Shown here: in pieces, positions 9,722 through 19,588 of the stretch
Layout of the letters: the number at the start of each line of letters is the position of its first letter
How positions within the stretch are numbered: the stretch's first letter is position 1
Assembly (NCBI RefSeq): GCF_905175385.1
Contig: NZ_HG992749.1
Span: forward strand, 496,001 to 560,000
DNA from: Vibrio sp. B1FLJ16
GTDB lineage: Bacteria > Pseudomonadota > Gammaproteobacteria > Enterobacterales > Vibrionaceae
Length of the DNA: 64,000 nt
Direction of reading: 5' to 3'
The notes under the pieces: model-generated
Database searches by the model: none
Told to the model about the DNA's origin: nothing
Seen by the model: the letters and a program-made list of their open reading frames with translations, nothing else
Translations under genes and position numbers: made by a program

Positions 9722-10439
9722 TTAGTCTTCCAGATCGCCACAGAAGCGGTAACCTTCACCGTGAATAGTTGCGATGATTTCTGGCGTACCCGACACAGAC
9801 TCGAAGTGCTTACGAATACGACGAATAGTTACGTCAACAGTACGATCATGAGGTTTAAGCTCACGGCCTGTCATTTTTTTTAAGCAGGTCAGCACGCGTT
9901 TGGATCTTACCCGGGTTCTCACAGAAGTGAAGCAGAGCACGGAATTCAGAACGCGGAAGCTTGTAGCTATCACCAGACGGGCTCACGAGTGAGCGACTGT
10001 TAATATCCAGTACCCAGCCGTTGAACTCGTATTTTTCTACCGAGCGTTTTTCTTCTTGCACAGCACTGGTGCTCATTGAGCGGCTTAGCAAGTTACGTGC
10101 ACGGATAGTCAGCTCACGAGGGTTAAAAGGTTTCGTGATGTAGTCATCAGCACCAATCTCAAGACCAAGAATCTTGTCGACTTCATTGTCACGACCAGTC
10201 AGGAACATCAGCGCGATGTTCGCTTGTTCACGCAACTCACGTGCTAGTAGAAGACCGTTCTTACCTGGAAGGTTAATGTCCATAATGACCAAGTTAACTG
10301 AGTTATCAGATAAAACTTGGTGCATCTCTTCACCGTCACTGGCTTCAAAAACAGCGTATCCCTCTGCTTCAAAAATACTCTTTAGAGTGTTACGAGTTAC
10401 TTGCTCATCTTCAACGATCAGAATCTGCGGGGTTTGCAT
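9722..10439 (-). pseudogene. arcA: Response regulator ArcA, interrupted by a one-base insertion
   Basis: ArcA is the DNA-binding partner of ArcB and represses aerobic metabolism genes at low oxygen. The receiver domain is intact ([11 protein letters not shown]; Asp54 in VIMDINLPG; Lys in YITKPFNP), as is the start of the OmpR-type winged helix ([18 protein letters not shown]). The frame then shifts inside an A8 run (plus-strand T-run 9874-9881). As written, the protein ends LLKKNDRP after 192 residues. The missing C-terminus ([19 protein letters not shown] through [11 protein letters not shown]) is fully preserved in the adjacent frame. With seven A residues the gene would encode a normal ArcA of about 238 residues. 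The lost part contains the recognition helix. This could be sequencing error, a true null mutation, or slippage on the A-run. Confidence 0.9.
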
Positions 10440-10780
10440 TGGCGGTACCTAAATTTGTGACAAAATTGTGCTAATAGAATAAATTCTAGGCAAAAATATA
10501 ACATACAGGTAATGTAATTTTGATATTAAATCAAGTTGATCAAAAAAACACGGCTTTCAGTTATCCGCTGTCCATAAAAATTTACCCGCTCACCAAGATC
10601 CTGTGGCGAACTTTATTCTACAGGGCTTTTTACCGTTCCGTTCCTGCTTTTAATGGAGTATGAAACGTAATTACCCTAGATATGGGGCGAATTTTATAAT
10701 GTTAACAGCATGCTAACAATGCACAAATGTTAATTCCATGCACTTTGTTGATTTACATCAATTGATGAAATTTAACTGTT
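10440..10780. other. Divergent arcA / DUF3293 gene intergenic region
   Basis: 341 bases, AT-rich, without a supported gene. It must hold the promoters of both flanking genes, but no box could be assigned with confidence. A run of GTTAACAGCATGCTAAC-like sequence near 10699-10716 contains short inverted GTTA/TAAC halves. Confidence 0.35.
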
Positions 10781-11206
10781 ATGAATCATTTAAGAGTTAT
10801 GATAGAAAAAAACAATACGAACATCGACGCATCATTATGGAATTCTTATTCAAATTCGTTTTTTCATTTCGAATCAGAATGGAACGTTTTGAACTATGTT
10901 GTAATAACTGCTTGGAACCCATGGAGTAAATTGCGGTCAAAACAAGATAACTGCATAAATAATCAAGAGTTAGAAAAATACCTGCAACACGCCAACTACG
11001 TGTCAGTTACTGTTGGAGATAGTGGCTTCAAATGGTACGAAGAGAGTTTTGCGGTCGAGATCTCGATAGACGAAGCGATATCTCTGGCGAACGAGTTTCA
11101 ACAGCATGCGATTTATTATGTCACTCGCGGAGAGCTCTATTTAATAGCCTGTACTGAGCCGAATAAAAAGCATCATATCGGTGAAATCAGAGATCGGCTC
11201 GTATAA
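10781..11206 (+). CDS. DUF3293 domain protein
   Basis: 141 residues that match my recollection of the DUF3293 family: an N-terminal half with [15 protein letters not shown] and a C-terminal half with [17 protein letters not shown] and a conserved [15 protein letters not shown] strand. The function is unknown. It lacks a signal peptide or membrane segment, so it is probably cytoplasmic. The start is uncertain: the ATG at 10781 has no clear Shine-Dalgarno, and a second ATG at 10799 is also possible. It is followed by rraA on the same strand after 52 bases. Confidence 0.75.
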   Translation: MNHLRVMIEKNNTNIDASLWNSYSNSFFHFESEWNVLNYVVITAWNPWSKLRSKQDNCINNQELEKYLQHANYVSVTVGDSGFKWYEESFAVEISIDEAISLANEFQQHAIYYVTRGELYLIACTEPNKKHHIGEIRDRLV

Positions 11207-11258
11207 AAGGATACTACTCGCTGGAGCTAGTCTCGGGCGAAAAATTCATGGAGGGAAT

Positions 11259-11741
11259 ATGATCGATATAACACCAGATATTTGTGACCAATTTGAAGAC
11301 CAGGTAACTTTGCTGAATCTGCCATTACAGAATTTCGGACGACGCACGGCCTTTCATGGGGAAATTGTCACAGTACGCTGTTACCATGATAACTCAAAGG
11401 TAAGAGAGGTTTTGGGGCAGGACGGTGCAGGGAAAGTGTTGATAGTAGATGGACATGGCTCATGTCAGAAAGCATTACTTGGCGATCAATTAGCGATACT
11501 GGGAATTGAAAACGGCTGGGAAGGGATCATCATTTACGGGGCGGTTCGTGATGTGGCGCAAATGTCACAGATGGATATTGGTGTGCAAGCACTTGGTACA
11601 TGCCCGTTTAAAACTGAGAAGCGTGGGATGGGGGACGTCAATGTTACGTTAACCATGCACAATCAAATTGTGCAGCCAAAACACTATGTCTATGCAGACT
11701 GGAATGGGGTACTTATTTCTAAAGAGAAGCTTGACTTCTAA
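11259..11741 (+). CDS. rraA: Regulator of ribonuclease E activity A (RraA)
   Basis: RraA binds the C-terminal half of RNase E and degradosome helicases and inhibits RNA decay; it forms a ring-shaped trimer. The ATG at 11259 is preceded by GGAGGGAAT and gives 160 residues, the family size (E. coli 161). An upstream in-frame start at 11181 lacks support. Family motifs are visible: [50 protein letters not shown] and [13 protein letters not shown]. The protein lacks the catalytic features of the related aldolases. Its 3' end overlaps the 3' end of the convergent gene by 4 bases. Confidence 0.95.
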   Translation: MIDITPDICDQFEDQVTLLNLPLQNFGRRTAFHGEIVTVRCYHDNSKVREVLGQDGAGKVLIVDGHGSCQKALLGDQLAILGIENGWEGIIIYGAVRDVAQMSQMDIGVQALGTCPFKTEKRGMGDVNVTLTMHNQIVQPKHYVYADWNGVLISKEKLDF

Positions 11742-12208
11742 AAGCGGAAACCTAAACCTACCTCAAAGCCTTGTTGCCAGTCTTGATAATCCAAAGTCGC
11801 GTGAATATCTAATTTATCAGTAATTTTCACGCGGCTAGATACTTCGGCGGCAAGGCCGTTATCCTCTTCACGAATGCCTTCTGTAGTCTCACCTTTAAAT
11901 GAACGTAAAGTACTTTTTACTGTCACACGGTCATTAAAGTGATAGCTGACACCACTCAAAAAACCACTCTGGTTTTGAACCGGGGAGTTGTTGACACGAG
12001 CACCAACGTAAAGGTCAACGGAGTCAAATAACTCGTAAGAGTACCCGCCATCAATATTCCATACGTCAAAACTGTCAGACTGGTAACTTTCGCTGGAGAT
12101 AAATAACTTATGAGGGGAAGTGGTGTTTTTTCCTGGAAGCGGAGGCAGTTCAGTAGCCAAAGAAATGCCGGGCACGGCAAAAAACAACAGAAAAATCCAT
12201 TTTTTCAT
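11738..12208 (-). CDS. Predicted outer-membrane or periplasmic beta-rich protein
   Basis: 156 residues from the ATG at 12208, which has AGGAG eight bases upstream; a GTG at 12217 is also in frame. The N-terminus [20 protein letters not shown] looks like a Sec signal peptide cleaved after SLA. The mature part has alternating amphipathic strands with aromatic residues ([43 protein letters not shown]) and ends in Phe (EVGLGFRF), a typical C-terminal outer-membrane strand. With about 135 mature residues it could form a small barrel. I do not recognise a named family. Confidence 0.7.
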   Translation of the reverse strand: MKKWIFLLFFAVPGISLATELPPLPGKNTTSPHKLFISSESYQSDSFDVWNIDGGYSYELFDSVDLYVGARVNNSPVQNQSGFLSGVSYHFNDRVTVKSTLRSFKGETTEGIREEDNGLAAEVSSRVKITDKLDIHATLDYQDWQQGFEVGLGFRF

Positions 12209-12568
12209 GCTCACCACTCCTTTGTACTAGAAGATTATTATTGGTATTAGCTTAATGCTTCACACTATTAAAGCATAGAATATGAAAGTCGGCTCATTTA
12301 TTTTATGAAATTATCGATAGTGATGAACAGCGATCACATTTGAACTGCTGCAAAGCTGTTGCCACGGTGTCTGTTTGTTTGATCTTCGCCTTTAAACAAA
12401 GATCCTTCTAACTTAGCGTGTAATGATCCGTTTTCTGTTGAAAACTGCAAAGAAATTGAGAAGCAAAGATAAAATTTAATCAAATTGAAAATCTAGCTTA
12501 CATATTATATTTCAAAGCATTACTTTAGGATTTATCTCTATAAGTTTGGAAAATGTACAATTTTTTTA
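12209..12568. other. Intergenic region upstream of the thr leader
   Basis: About 360 bases between the divergent outer-membrane protein gene and the threonine operon promoter. It is AT-rich, and I find no ORF with a good start or known motif. Confidence 0.35.
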
Positions 12569-12597
12569 TTGACTCTGATTCGGAAACTCGGTAAACG
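12569..12597 (+). promoter_or_regulatory. Candidate thr operon promoter
   Basis: TTGACT (12569-12574) and TAAACG (12592-12597) separated by 17 bases. The -35 box is one base from consensus and the -10 is moderate. Transcription would begin near 12604, giving a short leader before the thrL start at 12640. Confidence 0.45.
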
Positions 12598-12639
12598 TAG
12601 AGTTAAGCAAACACACATACATTTTGTAGAATAATATTT

Positions 12640-12717
12640 ATGCCAGTTAACCGCCTCGTTGTAATGACCACCACCATTATTATTACCGACATTACCATTG
12701 TTGGGGCAGGCTGCTGA
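12640..12717 (+). CDS. thrL: thr operon leader peptide
   Basis: A 25-residue peptide, MPVNRLVVM followed by TTTIIITDITI and VGAGC. Its run of five Thr and five Ile codons is the control region: stalling when threonyl- or isoleucyl-tRNA is scarce prevents the downstream terminator from forming. The TGA stop lies 18 bases before the attenuator stem. Position, composition and the following terminator together make this a classical attenuator, as in E. coli. Confidence 0.93.
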   Translation: MPVNRLVVMTTTIIITDITIVGAGC

Positions 12718-12735
12718 GCGAAACAAATTCACAAG

Positions 12736-12771
12736 AAAGGCCTGTATCCAACAAGATACAGGCCTTTTTTT
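12736..12771 (+). terminator. thr operon attenuator (intrinsic terminator)
   Basis: Perfect 13-bp stem AAAGGCCTGTATC (12736-12748)/GATACAGGCCTTT (12755-12767) with a 6-base loop, followed by a T-run to 12771. It lies between thrL and thrA and is the premature terminator controlled by leader translation. Confidence 0.93.
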
Positions 12772-12826
12772 ATGCTTTCTTAATACAAAATTTAGACAAG
12801 TTTAAGAAGATACACTGGAGGAAGGG

Positions 12827-15286
12827 ATGCGAGTATTAAAGTTTGGCGGTTCATCATTGGCTGATGCAGATCGCTTTTTAAGAGCAGCAGATATCATTGC
12901 GAATAATGCTCAGCAGGAAGAAGTCGCAGTCGTGCTTTCTGCACCAGGCAAAACAACTAATAAACTGGTTGCTGTGATTGAAGGCGCTTTACGAAATGGT
13001 GAAGCAGAATTACAAATTAACGAGCTAGAAGAATCGTTTAAAGCTCTCTTCGCAGATATTCAAGCCGTAGTGCCTAACCTAGATGGAACAGGCTACGACA
13101 ATCAGGTCAAAACCTCGCTTTCCCAGCTGCGTCAATTCGTACACGGTATCAGCTTGTTAGGTATGTGCCCAAACAACGTCAACGCTCGTATTATCAGTAA
13201 AGGCGAACGTGTATCGATCCAACTGATGAAAGCGGTGCTTGAAGCAAAAGGCCAGAAAGCCAGCCTAATCGATCCGGTAGAATACCTTTACGCGCAAGGT
13301 GACCACCTTGAAGCCATGGTTGATGTTGATGTCTCTACACAAAACTTCCGCCAAAAGCCTCTTCCTCAAGGTCATGTCAACATCATGCCTGGTTTTACTG
13401 CCGGTAATGAGAAAGGAGAACTGGTTACACTAGGTCGTAACGGTTCAGACTATTCAGCCGCAGTTTTAGCCGCGTGTCTTCGTGCTGATTGTTGTGAGAT
13501 CTGGACAGACGTTGATGGCGTTTACAACTGTGACCCTCGTTTAGTAGAAGATGCGAGATTACTTAAGTCTCTGAGTTATCAGGAAGCGATGGAACTGTCT
13601 TACTTCGGGGCGTCCGTTCTGCATCCGAAAACCATCGCGCCAATTGCTCAGTTCCACATTCCATGCTTAATCAAGAACAGTTTTAATCCGCAAGGTGCAG
13701 GCACCTTGATTGGCCAGGACACTGGTGAAGATAATCTGGCTATCAAGGGTATTACGACACTGAATGACCTGACCATGGTTAACGTTTCCGGCCCAGGCAT
13801 GAAAGGCATGGTTGGCATGGCTAGCCGGGTGTTTGGTGCTATGTCATCGGCAGGTGTTTCAATTGTACTTATCACTCAGTCTTCTTCAGAGTACAGCATC
13901 AGCTTCTGTATTGAGGCTGAAGATAAAGCCAAAGCAGAACAGACTCTGGCCGAAGCGTTTGAGCTGGAACTAAAAGATGGTCTGCTTGAGCCGGTAGACT
14001 TCATCGATGATGTCGCTATCGTAACTCTGGTTGGTGATGGTATGCGTACATCTCGTGGTGTCGCTTCCCGTTTCTTCTCATCCCTTGCAGAAGTGAACGT
14101 TAATATCGTCGCGATTGCACAGGGCTCTTCAGAACGCGCGATTTCGGCGGTGATCCCTGAAGATAAGATCTCTGAGGCGATCAAAGCGTGTCACATGAAC
14201 CTATTCAACTCGAAACACTTCCTGGATGTGTTCGTTGTTGGTATCGGTGGTGTCGGTGGTGAACTGGTTGATCAGATTGAACGTCAGCAGGCGAAACTAG
14301 CTGAGAAAGGGATCGTGATCCGAGTTTGTGGTCTGGCAAACAGTAAAGGTCTGTTACTTGATAGTGAAGGGCTTCCACTGGAGCACTGGCGCGATCGTAT
14401 GTCTTCGGCAACGGAAGAATTCAGCTTAGCGCGTCTCATTGCCCTTGTGCAGCGTAATCACATCATTAACCCAGTATTGGTTGATTGTACTTCAAGTGAA
14501 GACATTGCTAACCAGTATGCGGATTTTCTGGCGGCGGGCTTCCATGTCGTGACACCAAACAAGAAAGCAAACACAGCAAGCATGGCGTATTACCATCAGC
14601 TGCGCGATGTAGCGCGTGGCTCACGTCGTAAACTGATGTATGAAACGACAGTTGGTGCTGGTCTGCCGGTTATCGAAAACCTGCAAAACCTTATTGCTGC
14701 CGGTGACGAACTGGAGCGATTCAGCGGTATTCTGTCTGGCTCACTCTCTTACATCTTCGGTAAGCTAGACGAAGGTATGAGCCTGAGTGAAGCAACCAAC
14801 ATCGCGAAAGAAAATGGCTTTACTGAGCCGGATCCGCGTGATGACCTGTCAGGCATGGATGTGGCTCGTAAACTTCTTATCCTGGCGCGTGAGGCGGGTA
14901 TGTCACTAGAGCTTGAAGATGTGGTTGTAGATCAAGCGCTGCCACCAGGCTTTGATGATTCAGGCAGTGTCGATGAATTTATGGCACGACTTCCTGAGGC
15001 TGATGCGTATTTCAAAGATCTCGTCGCAAAAGCAGCAGAAGAAGGCAAAGTTTTACGTTATGTTGGTGAAATCAACGACGGTAAATGTACGGTTAGTATC
15101 GCCTGTGTTGATGAAAATGATCCGATGTTCAAAATCAAGGATGGTGAGAACGCACTGGCGTTTTACAGCCGTTACTACCAGCCAATCCCATTGGTATTGC
15201 GTGGTTACGGAGCCGGTACTGAAGTTACCGCAGCAGGCGTATTCTCAGATGTGATGCGTACTTTAGGTTGGAAGTTAGGGGTATAA
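12827..15286 (+). CDS. thrA: Bifunctional aspartokinase I / homoserine dehydrogenase I
   Basis: Catalyses the first step (aspartate to aspartyl phosphate) and the third (aspartate semialdehyde to homoserine) of threonine and methionine synthesis. At 819 residues it matches E. coli ThrA (820). The N-terminal kinase has [13 protein letters not shown] at residues 4-16 and [15 protein letters not shown]. Tandem ACT domains for threonine feedback follow ([54 protein letters not shown]). The dehydrogenase has its NADP site near residue 470 ([14 protein letters not shown]) and the substrate motif [11 protein letters not shown]. The start follows GGAAGG. It is the first structural gene after the attenuator. 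Confidence 0.97.
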   Translation: MRVLKFGGSSLADADRFLRAADIIANNAQQEEVAVVLSAPGKTTNKLVAVIEGALRNGEAELQINELEESFKALFADIQAVVPNLDGTGYDNQVKTSLSQLRQFVHGISLLGMCPNNVNARIISKGERVSIQLMKAVLEAKGQKASLIDPVEYLYAQGDHLEAMVDVDVSTQNFRQKPLPQGHVNIMPGFTAGNEKGELVTLGRNGSDYSAAVLAACLRADCCEIWTDVDGVYNCDPRLVEDARLLKSLSYQEAMELSYFGASVLHPKTIAPIAQFHIPCLIKNSFNPQGAGTLIGQDTGEDNLAIKGITTLNDLTMVNVSGPGMKGMVGMASRVFGAMSSAGVSIVLITQSSSEYSISFCIEAEDKAKAEQTLAEAFELELKDGLLEPVDFIDDVAIVTLVGDGMRTSRGVASRFFSSLAEVNVNIVAIAQGSSERAISAVIPEDKISEAIKACHMNLFNSKHFLDVFVVGIGGVGGELVDQIERQQAKLAEKGIVIRVCGLANSKGLLLDSEGLPLEHWRDRMSSATEEFSLARLIALVQRNHIINPVLVDCTSSEDIANQYADFLAAGFHVVTPNKKANTASMAYYHQLRDVARGSRRKLMYETTVGAGLPVIENLQNLIAAGDELERFSGILSGSLSYIFGKLDEGMSLSEATNIAKENGFTEPDPRDDLSGMDVARKLLILAREAGMSLELEDVVVDQALPPGFDDSGSVDEFMARLPEADAYFKDLVAKAAEEGKVLRYVGEINDGKCTVSIACVDENDPMFKIKDGENALAFYSRYYQPIPLVLRGYGAGTEVTAAGVFSDVMRTLGWKLGV

Positions 15287-15291
15287 CAGCA

Positions 15292-16263
15292 ATGAGTTCA
15301 AGTGATATGGATGTAGTGGTTTATGCCCCGGCATCAATTGGTAATGTAAGCGTAGGTTTTGATGTATTGGGCGCTGCGGTATCTCCCATTGATGGTACTT
15401 TATTAGGTGATCGAGTTCAGGTTAAAGCGGGCTCTGAACCGTTCAGCTTGAAAACAGCAGGTAGCTTCGTTTCTAAGTTACCAACAGAGCCAAGAGAGAA
15501 CATCGTTTACGATTGCTGGGTTGTATTTGCTCGCGAGCTAGACAGAAAAGGCGTAGAGCTGAAACCACTGGAAATGACGCTTGAGAAGAACATGCCAATT
15601 GGATCGGGCCTGGGTTCCAGTGCTTGTTCTATCGTTGCTGCGCTTGATGCTTTGAACCGTTTCCATGGCCAACCTCTGAATGAAACTGAGCTGTTAGCCC
15701 TGATGGGTGAAATGGAAGGCAAGATATCTGGCGGTGTCCACTATGATAACGTAGCGCCGTGTTACCTGGGTGGTGTGCAGCTGATGCTGGAAGAGCTGGG
15801 TATCATCAGCCAGGAAGTACCGTGTTTTGATGACTGGTACTGGGTGATGGCGTATCCCGGAATCAAAGTGTCTACTGCGGAAGCGCGTGAGATCCTACCA
15901 TCTCAGTACCGCCGACAAGATATTATTGCTCATGGGCGTCATCTTGCAGGCTTTATTCATGCGTGTCATTCTGGTCAGCCGGAACTCGCTGCAAAAATGA
16001 TCAAAGACGTGATCGCGGAGCCGTACCGTGAGAAACTGCTACCTGGCTTTGCTAATGCTCGACAATATGCAGCATCTGCAGGGGCTTTAGCCACCGGTAT
16101 TTCGGGCAGTGGTCCGACACTGTTCAGTATTTGCAAAGAGAAAGATGTCGCTGAGCGAGTTGCTCGCTGGTTAGAACAAAATTACGTACAAAATGAAGAA
16201 GGATTCGTCCACGTTTGTCGACTGGATAAGCAAGGTTCGATTGTTACAGGAAGTGAGCTATGA
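15292..16263 (+). CDS. thrB: Homoserine kinase
   Basis: GHMP-family kinase that phosphorylates homoserine. 323 residues from the ATG at 15292 ([15 protein letters not shown]), with AGGGG ten bases upstream inside the thrA end; an alternative ATG at 15307 would match the shorter E. coli N-terminus. Visible motifs: [20 protein letters not shown], the phosphate loop [17 protein letters not shown] and the C-terminal [13 protein letters not shown]. It lies five bases after thrA and overlaps thrC by four bases, so the three genes are translationally close-coupled. Confidence 0.96.
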   Translation: MSSSDMDVVVYAPASIGNVSVGFDVLGAAVSPIDGTLLGDRVQVKAGSEPFSLKTAGSFVSKLPTEPRENIVYDCWVVFARELDRKGVELKPLEMTLEKNMPIGSGLGSSACSIVAALDALNRFHGQPLNETELLALMGEMEGKISGGVHYDNVAPCYLGGVQLMLEELGIISQEVPCFDDWYWVMAYPGIKVSTAEAREILPSQYRRQDIIAHGRHLAGFIHACHSGQPELAAKMIKDVIAEPYREKLLPGFANARQYAASAGALATGISGSGPTLFSICKEKDVAERVARWLEQNYVQNEEGFVHVCRLDKQGSIVTGSEL

Positions 16264-17540
16264 AGCTTTACAATATAAAAGAAAATGATGAACAAGTTTC
16301 CTTTGGCCAAGCCGTTCGCCAAGGATTAGGTCGTAATCAAGGCCTGTTTTTTCCATCGGAATTACCAAAATTTGATGATATTGATGCACTACTGGATCAA
16401 GACTTTGTTTCTCGTAGTACTAAGATCCTTTCTGCACTGATTGGTGAAGAGCTGACGGAAGACCAGGTAAATGGCTTGGTTGATGCGGCATTCCAGTTCC
16501 CTGCGCCGATTAAGCAGGTCAAAGATGGTGTTTATGCACTAGAGCTTTTCCACGGTCCAACACTGGCGTTTAAAGACTTCGGTGGGCGCTTTATGGCTCA
16601 GTCGCTGGCCGCGGTATCAGATGGCGGTAAGATCACGATTCTTACTGCAACATCGGGTGATACGGGCGCTGCGGTTGCTCATGCTTTCTATGGTATGGAA
16701 AACATCAATGTTGTGATCCTTTACCCTAAAGGTAAGATCAGCCCGCTACAGGAAAAGTTATTCTGTACTCTGGGTAAGAACATCCATACCGTCGCTATTA
16801 ATGGTGATTTTGACGCATGTCAGGCACTGGTGAAGCAAGCCTTTGATGACGCTGAACTGCGCGAAGAAATCGGTCTTAACTCGGCAAACTCAATTAATAT
16901 CAGCCGTTTGATGGCGCAAATCTGTTACTACTTTGAAGCGGCAGCGCAGATGAGTAAGCAAGAGCGTGAAAATCTGGTTATCTCAGTACCGAGTGGTAAC
17001 TTTGGCAACCTAACCGCTGGCTTGTTAGCAAAAGCACTTGGTCTGCCAATCAAACGTTTTATCGCGGCAACCAATGCCAACGATACGGTTCCGCGTTACC
17101 TGGAAACCGGTAAGTGGGAGCCCAAACCAACGGTAGCAACCACATCGAATGCGATGGATGTAAGCCAACCAAACAACTGGCCGCGTATTGAAGAGCTATG
17201 CCGCGTGAAAGAGTGGGGTTTGGAAACGCTAGGTAAAGGTATGGTTACTGATGAGCAGAGCGCAGAATCAGTGCAAGAGCTTAATTCACTGGGTTACCTG
17301 TGCGAACCTCACGGTGCAATAGCGTATCGTGTTCTGGATCAGCAGTTACAAGCCGGTGAAACTGGTCTGTTCTTATGTACGGCCCACCCTGCTAAGTTCA
17401 AAGAAGTAGTGGATGACATCCTAAAATCGGATATTGAAGTACCAGCGCCACTTGCGAAGCATGCCGCAATGGAACTGCTATCTGAAGATCTCGATGCTGA
17501 CTTCGATGCACTAAAAACGGTATTGCGCCGCGTTCAGTAA
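16260..17540 (+). CDS. thrC: Threonine synthase
   Basis: PLP-dependent enzyme converting O-phosphohomoserine to threonine, the last step of the pathway. 426 residues, the normal length. The PLP lysine lies in [13 protein letters not shown], with the phosphate-binding stretch [15 protein letters not shown] and the serine/glycine loop [12 protein letters not shown]. The ATG overlaps the thrB stop (ATGA). Two terminator-like hairpins follow directly. Confidence 0.97.
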   Translation: MKLYNIKENDEQVSFGQAVRQGLGRNQGLFFPSELPKFDDIDALLDQDFVSRSTKILSALIGEELTEDQVNGLVDAAFQFPAPIKQVKDGVYALELFHGPTLAFKDFGGRFMAQSLAAVSDGGKITILTATSGDTGAAVAHAFYGMENINVVILYPKGKISPLQEKLFCTLGKNIHTVAINGDFDACQALVKQAFDDAELREEIGLNSANSINISRLMAQICYYFEAAAQMSKQERENLVISVPSGNFGNLTAGLLAKALGLPIKRFIAATNANDTVPRYLETGKWEPKPTVATTSNAMDVSQPNNWPRIEELCRVKEWGLETLGKGMVTDEQSAESVQELNSLGYLCEPHGAIAYRVLDQQLQAGETGLFLCTAHPAKFKEVVDDILKSDIEVPAPLAKHAAMELLSEDLDADFDALKTVLRRVQ

Positions 17541-17561
17541 ACCAGATATAAGTTGAATCAC

Positions 17562-17596
17562 AAAGGTGGAGCTTAGTCTCCATCTTTTGTTTTTCT
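17562..17596 (+). terminator. thr operon terminator
   Basis: Stem AAAGGTGGAG (17562-17571)/CTCCATCTTT (17578-17587), ten pairs with one G-T, loop CTTAGT, followed by TTTGTTTTTC. It is 22 bases after the thrC stop. Confidence 0.8.
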
Positions 17597-17603
17597 GACA
17601 ATA

Positions 17604-17630
17604 AAAACGGCGCTCAATAAGCGCCGTTTT
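17604..17630. terminator. Second, bidirectional terminator between thrC and grcA
   Basis: Perfect 11-bp stem AAAACGGCGCT (17604-17614)/AGCGCCGTTTT (17620-17630) with loop CAATA. The T-rich arm is present on both strands, so it can stop readthrough from thrC and end grcA transcripts. Confidence 0.85.
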
Positions 17631-17657
17631 CAAAAATACCGGAGAGTGTCTCTGCGA

Positions 17658-18035
17658 TTATAGAGACTCAGTAAATGTACGCGCGATAACGTCGCGTTGC
17701 TGCTCTGGAGTCAGTGAGTTGAAACGCACTGCGTAGCCAGAAACACGAATAGTTAGCTGAGGGTATTTCTCAGGGTTTGCTACTGCATCTTCTAACGTTT
17801 CACGTTTAAGTACGTTTACGTTTAGGTGCTGACCACCTTCGATACGAGGTGCAGTTTCGATCGCAACTTCACGGCTTTCGTATTCACCCAGGTCACTGAT
17901 TGCAATCACTTGGTCTGCTTCGTAGCCAGCCGCAGCGGCAACACAACGAGCTTCACTCTTTTCGCTGTCAAGTAACCAGATTGAGTTAAGTAGAGCGTCG
18001 TTTGCTGCTTTAGTAATTTGGATGCCTTGGATCAT
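17658..18035 (-). CDS. grcA: Autonomous glycyl radical cofactor GrcA (YfiD)
   Basis: Small spare part for pyruvate formate-lyase: it carries its own glycyl radical and replaces the oxygen-damaged C-terminus of PflB. 125 residues, close to E. coli (127). The glycyl radical residue is Gly100 in [17 protein letters not shown], and a PFL-like [12 protein letters not shown] stretch precedes it. The ATG has AGGAGA seven bases upstream. The upstream region carries two FNR-like boxes and a TATAAT on the minus strand, in an arrangement like the E. coli yfiD promoter, which argues for strong anaerobic or low-oxygen induction. Confidence 0.96.
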   Translation of the reverse strand: MIQGIQITKAANDALLNSIWLLDSEKSEARCVAAAAGYEADQVIAISDLGEYESREVAIETAPRIEGGQHLNVNVLKRETLEDAVANPEKYPQLTIRVSGYAVRFNSLTPEQQRDVIARTFTESL

Positions 18036-18103
18036 TACAGTCTCCTAGTCCACATACGTGGAGTTTATTGGTATTAACTTTCAAATTTATTGTCGAGCTA
18101 GGT

Positions 18104-18109
18104 ATTATA
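18104..18109 (-). promoter_or_regulatory. grcA -10 box
   Basis: Perfect TATAAT on the minus strand. It would place transcription start near 18097-18100, which is about 41-43 bases from the centre of the proximal FNR-like box, the usual class II activator position. Confidence 0.65.
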
Positions 18110-18133
18110 TAGCTAATATCCACTATTTTAATA

Positions 18134-18147
18134 TTGATTTAAGTCAA
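18134..18147 (-). promoter_or_regulatory. Proximal FNR-like box of grcA
   Basis: TTGATTTAAGTCAA read on the plus strand, a match to TTGATNNNNATCAA with one mismatch. Its centre (18140.5) is about -41 relative to the inferred grcA start. Confidence 0.75.
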
Positions 18148-18186
18148 AAAACAACCAAAAACATTATTTTTAATGAGGTTGTTTTG

Positions 18187-18200
18187 TTGAGTCAAATCAA
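18187..18200 (-). promoter_or_regulatory. Distal FNR-like box of grcA
   Basis: TTGAGTCAAATCAA on the plus strand, one mismatch from the FNR consensus. Its centre (18193.5) is exactly 53 bp from the proximal box, the same spacing as the two FNR sites of E. coli yfiD (-40.5 and -93.5). Confidence 0.7.
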
Positions 18201-18265
18201 TAAAACCTTTAAAAACATACCAATTACAAAATATTTGATATTATAAAAATAATTTAAATGGCTGT

Positions 18266-18287
18266 TTTGTAGTAATTTTACTACAAA
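18266..18287. promoter_or_regulatory. Perfect palindrome between grcA and nfo, candidate operator
   Basis: TTTGTAGTAA (18266-18275), two T, TTACTACAAA (18278-18287): a perfect 10-bp inverted repeat with a 2-base spacer. It lies about 75 bases before the nfo start and about 180 from the grcA start. It has no T-run, so it looks like a dimeric regulator site rather than a terminator. I do not recognise the regulator. Confidence 0.45.
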
Positions 18288-18363
18288 GTGTTGTTTTTAA
18301 TTTGACCCATTATATGTAATCAATTGTATTTATGTACACCTACTGAAAGTCTTAAGTGATTAA

Positions 18364-19252
18364 ATGACAAACATGAAAAACAAGCTTGGAAGTAAACTTA
18401 TCGGCGCTCATGTATCTGCTGCTGGTGGAGTGGATCAAGCCCCTATGCGTGCTCGAGAGATTGGCGCTAATGCTTTTGCTCTATTTACAAAAAATCAGCG
18501 TCAGTGGGTGGCCAAACCACTAGAAGAGAAGACCATAAGTGCATTTAAGGCTAACTGTAAAATGCTTGGTTTTGGCTCCGAGAGTATCCTCCCTCATGAC
18601 TCGTACCTGATTAACCTGGGCGCGCCTGAAGAAGAGAAGCTTAATAAATCGCGGGCAGCATTCATCGATGAGATGGAGCGTTGTAACCAGCTTGGTCTGA
18701 CATTATTAAATTTTCATCCTGGCAGCCACTTAAAGAAAGTCTCGGAGCAAGAGTGTCTGGCGACAATTGCTGAATCTATCAATCTTGCACACAAAGCGGT
18801 GCCGGATGTGGTTGCGGTGATAGAAAACACAGCGGGTCAGGGTACCAATCTGGGTTGGAAGTTTGAACACCTAGCTGAGATCATTGAGCAGGTCGAAGAC
18901 AAAAAAACGCGTCGGTGTGTGTATTGATACGTGTCATACCTTCACAGCAGGCTATGATTTAAGAACGAAAGAAGATTGCGAGCACACTTTTGCTGAGTTC
19001 GACCGTATCGTTGGCATGCACTATTTAAGAGCAATGCATCTAAATGATTCAAAAGTCGAGTTTGCAAGCCGGGTGGATCGTCATCATTCTCTGGGTAAAG
19101 GCGAAATTGGCTGGGACTGCTTTGAATATATTGCAAGAGACTCTCGATTTGATGGTATCCCTTTGATTTTAGAAACAATTGACCCAGAAATATGGCATCG
19201 CGAGATTGAAACTCTTCGTGGTTATCATCTGGAAGAATTCAACAAAAATTAA
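18364..19252 (+). pseudogene. nfo: Endonuclease IV, interrupted by a one-base insertion
   Basis: Endonuclease IV cleaves DNA at abasic sites in base excision repair. The first frame (18364-18927) has [21 protein letters not shown] and [13 protein letters not shown] and then ends [10 protein letters not shown]. The second frame picks up exactly where the family continues, with [28 protein letters not shown] and [12 protein letters not shown] through to a normal C-terminus. The shift lies in an A7 run (18901-18907); six A residues would restore one frame of 295 residues. All metal-ligand motifs are present across the two frames, so the coding sequence is otherwise healthy. Sequencing error or a recent mutation are the likely explanations. 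Confidence 0.9.
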
Positions 19253-19333
19253 TCAAGCTGTAATAGTTGGCATTTTTCTTTCTTAGTGATCACTGGAGCC
19301 TTATATAGAGGCTTGGTATAGAAGGATTGCATT

Positions 19334-19450
19334 ATGTCTCGACCAATTTCTCATGTTCCTTTCTCGCAAAGCAGACGCGGAGTGCGTCTGCCAATGCCTA
19401 ACCGCCACATCACAGGTCCGGGTCATTTCCGAACGCCACAGAAACACTAA
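19334..19450 (+). CDS. Candidate small basic protein (38 residues)
   Basis: ATG at 19334 with AAGGA eight bases upstream; the peptide begins MSRPISHVPFSQSRRGVRLP and ends GHFRTPQKH. It is rich in Arg, His and Pro, with almost no acidic residues and no membrane segment. The 81-base gap after nfo includes a TATATAG-like -10. I do not recognise a family. Support is the good ribosome binding site, the isolated position between two genes and normal codon use; conservation would decide. Confidence 0.5.
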   Translation: MSRPISHVPFSQSRRGVRLPMPNRHITGPGHFRTPQKH

Positions 19451-19588
19451 CCTATTTGTGAAATGTTCCTTTCTTTCAGTAAGTTGACTTGCCGCTTAGG
19501 GTGTTTTGTTCTTTAGTTGAAGGTAAGTTTTTGTTTGTTTGAGTTTCGCTCGCTAGAATAGAGCCAGACTTTAAGACAGGAACTTTCC

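Noticed and set aside
15507..15722. Minus-strand ORFs in the thr operon
   Set aside because: Antisense shadows of thrA, thrB and thrC without start signals.
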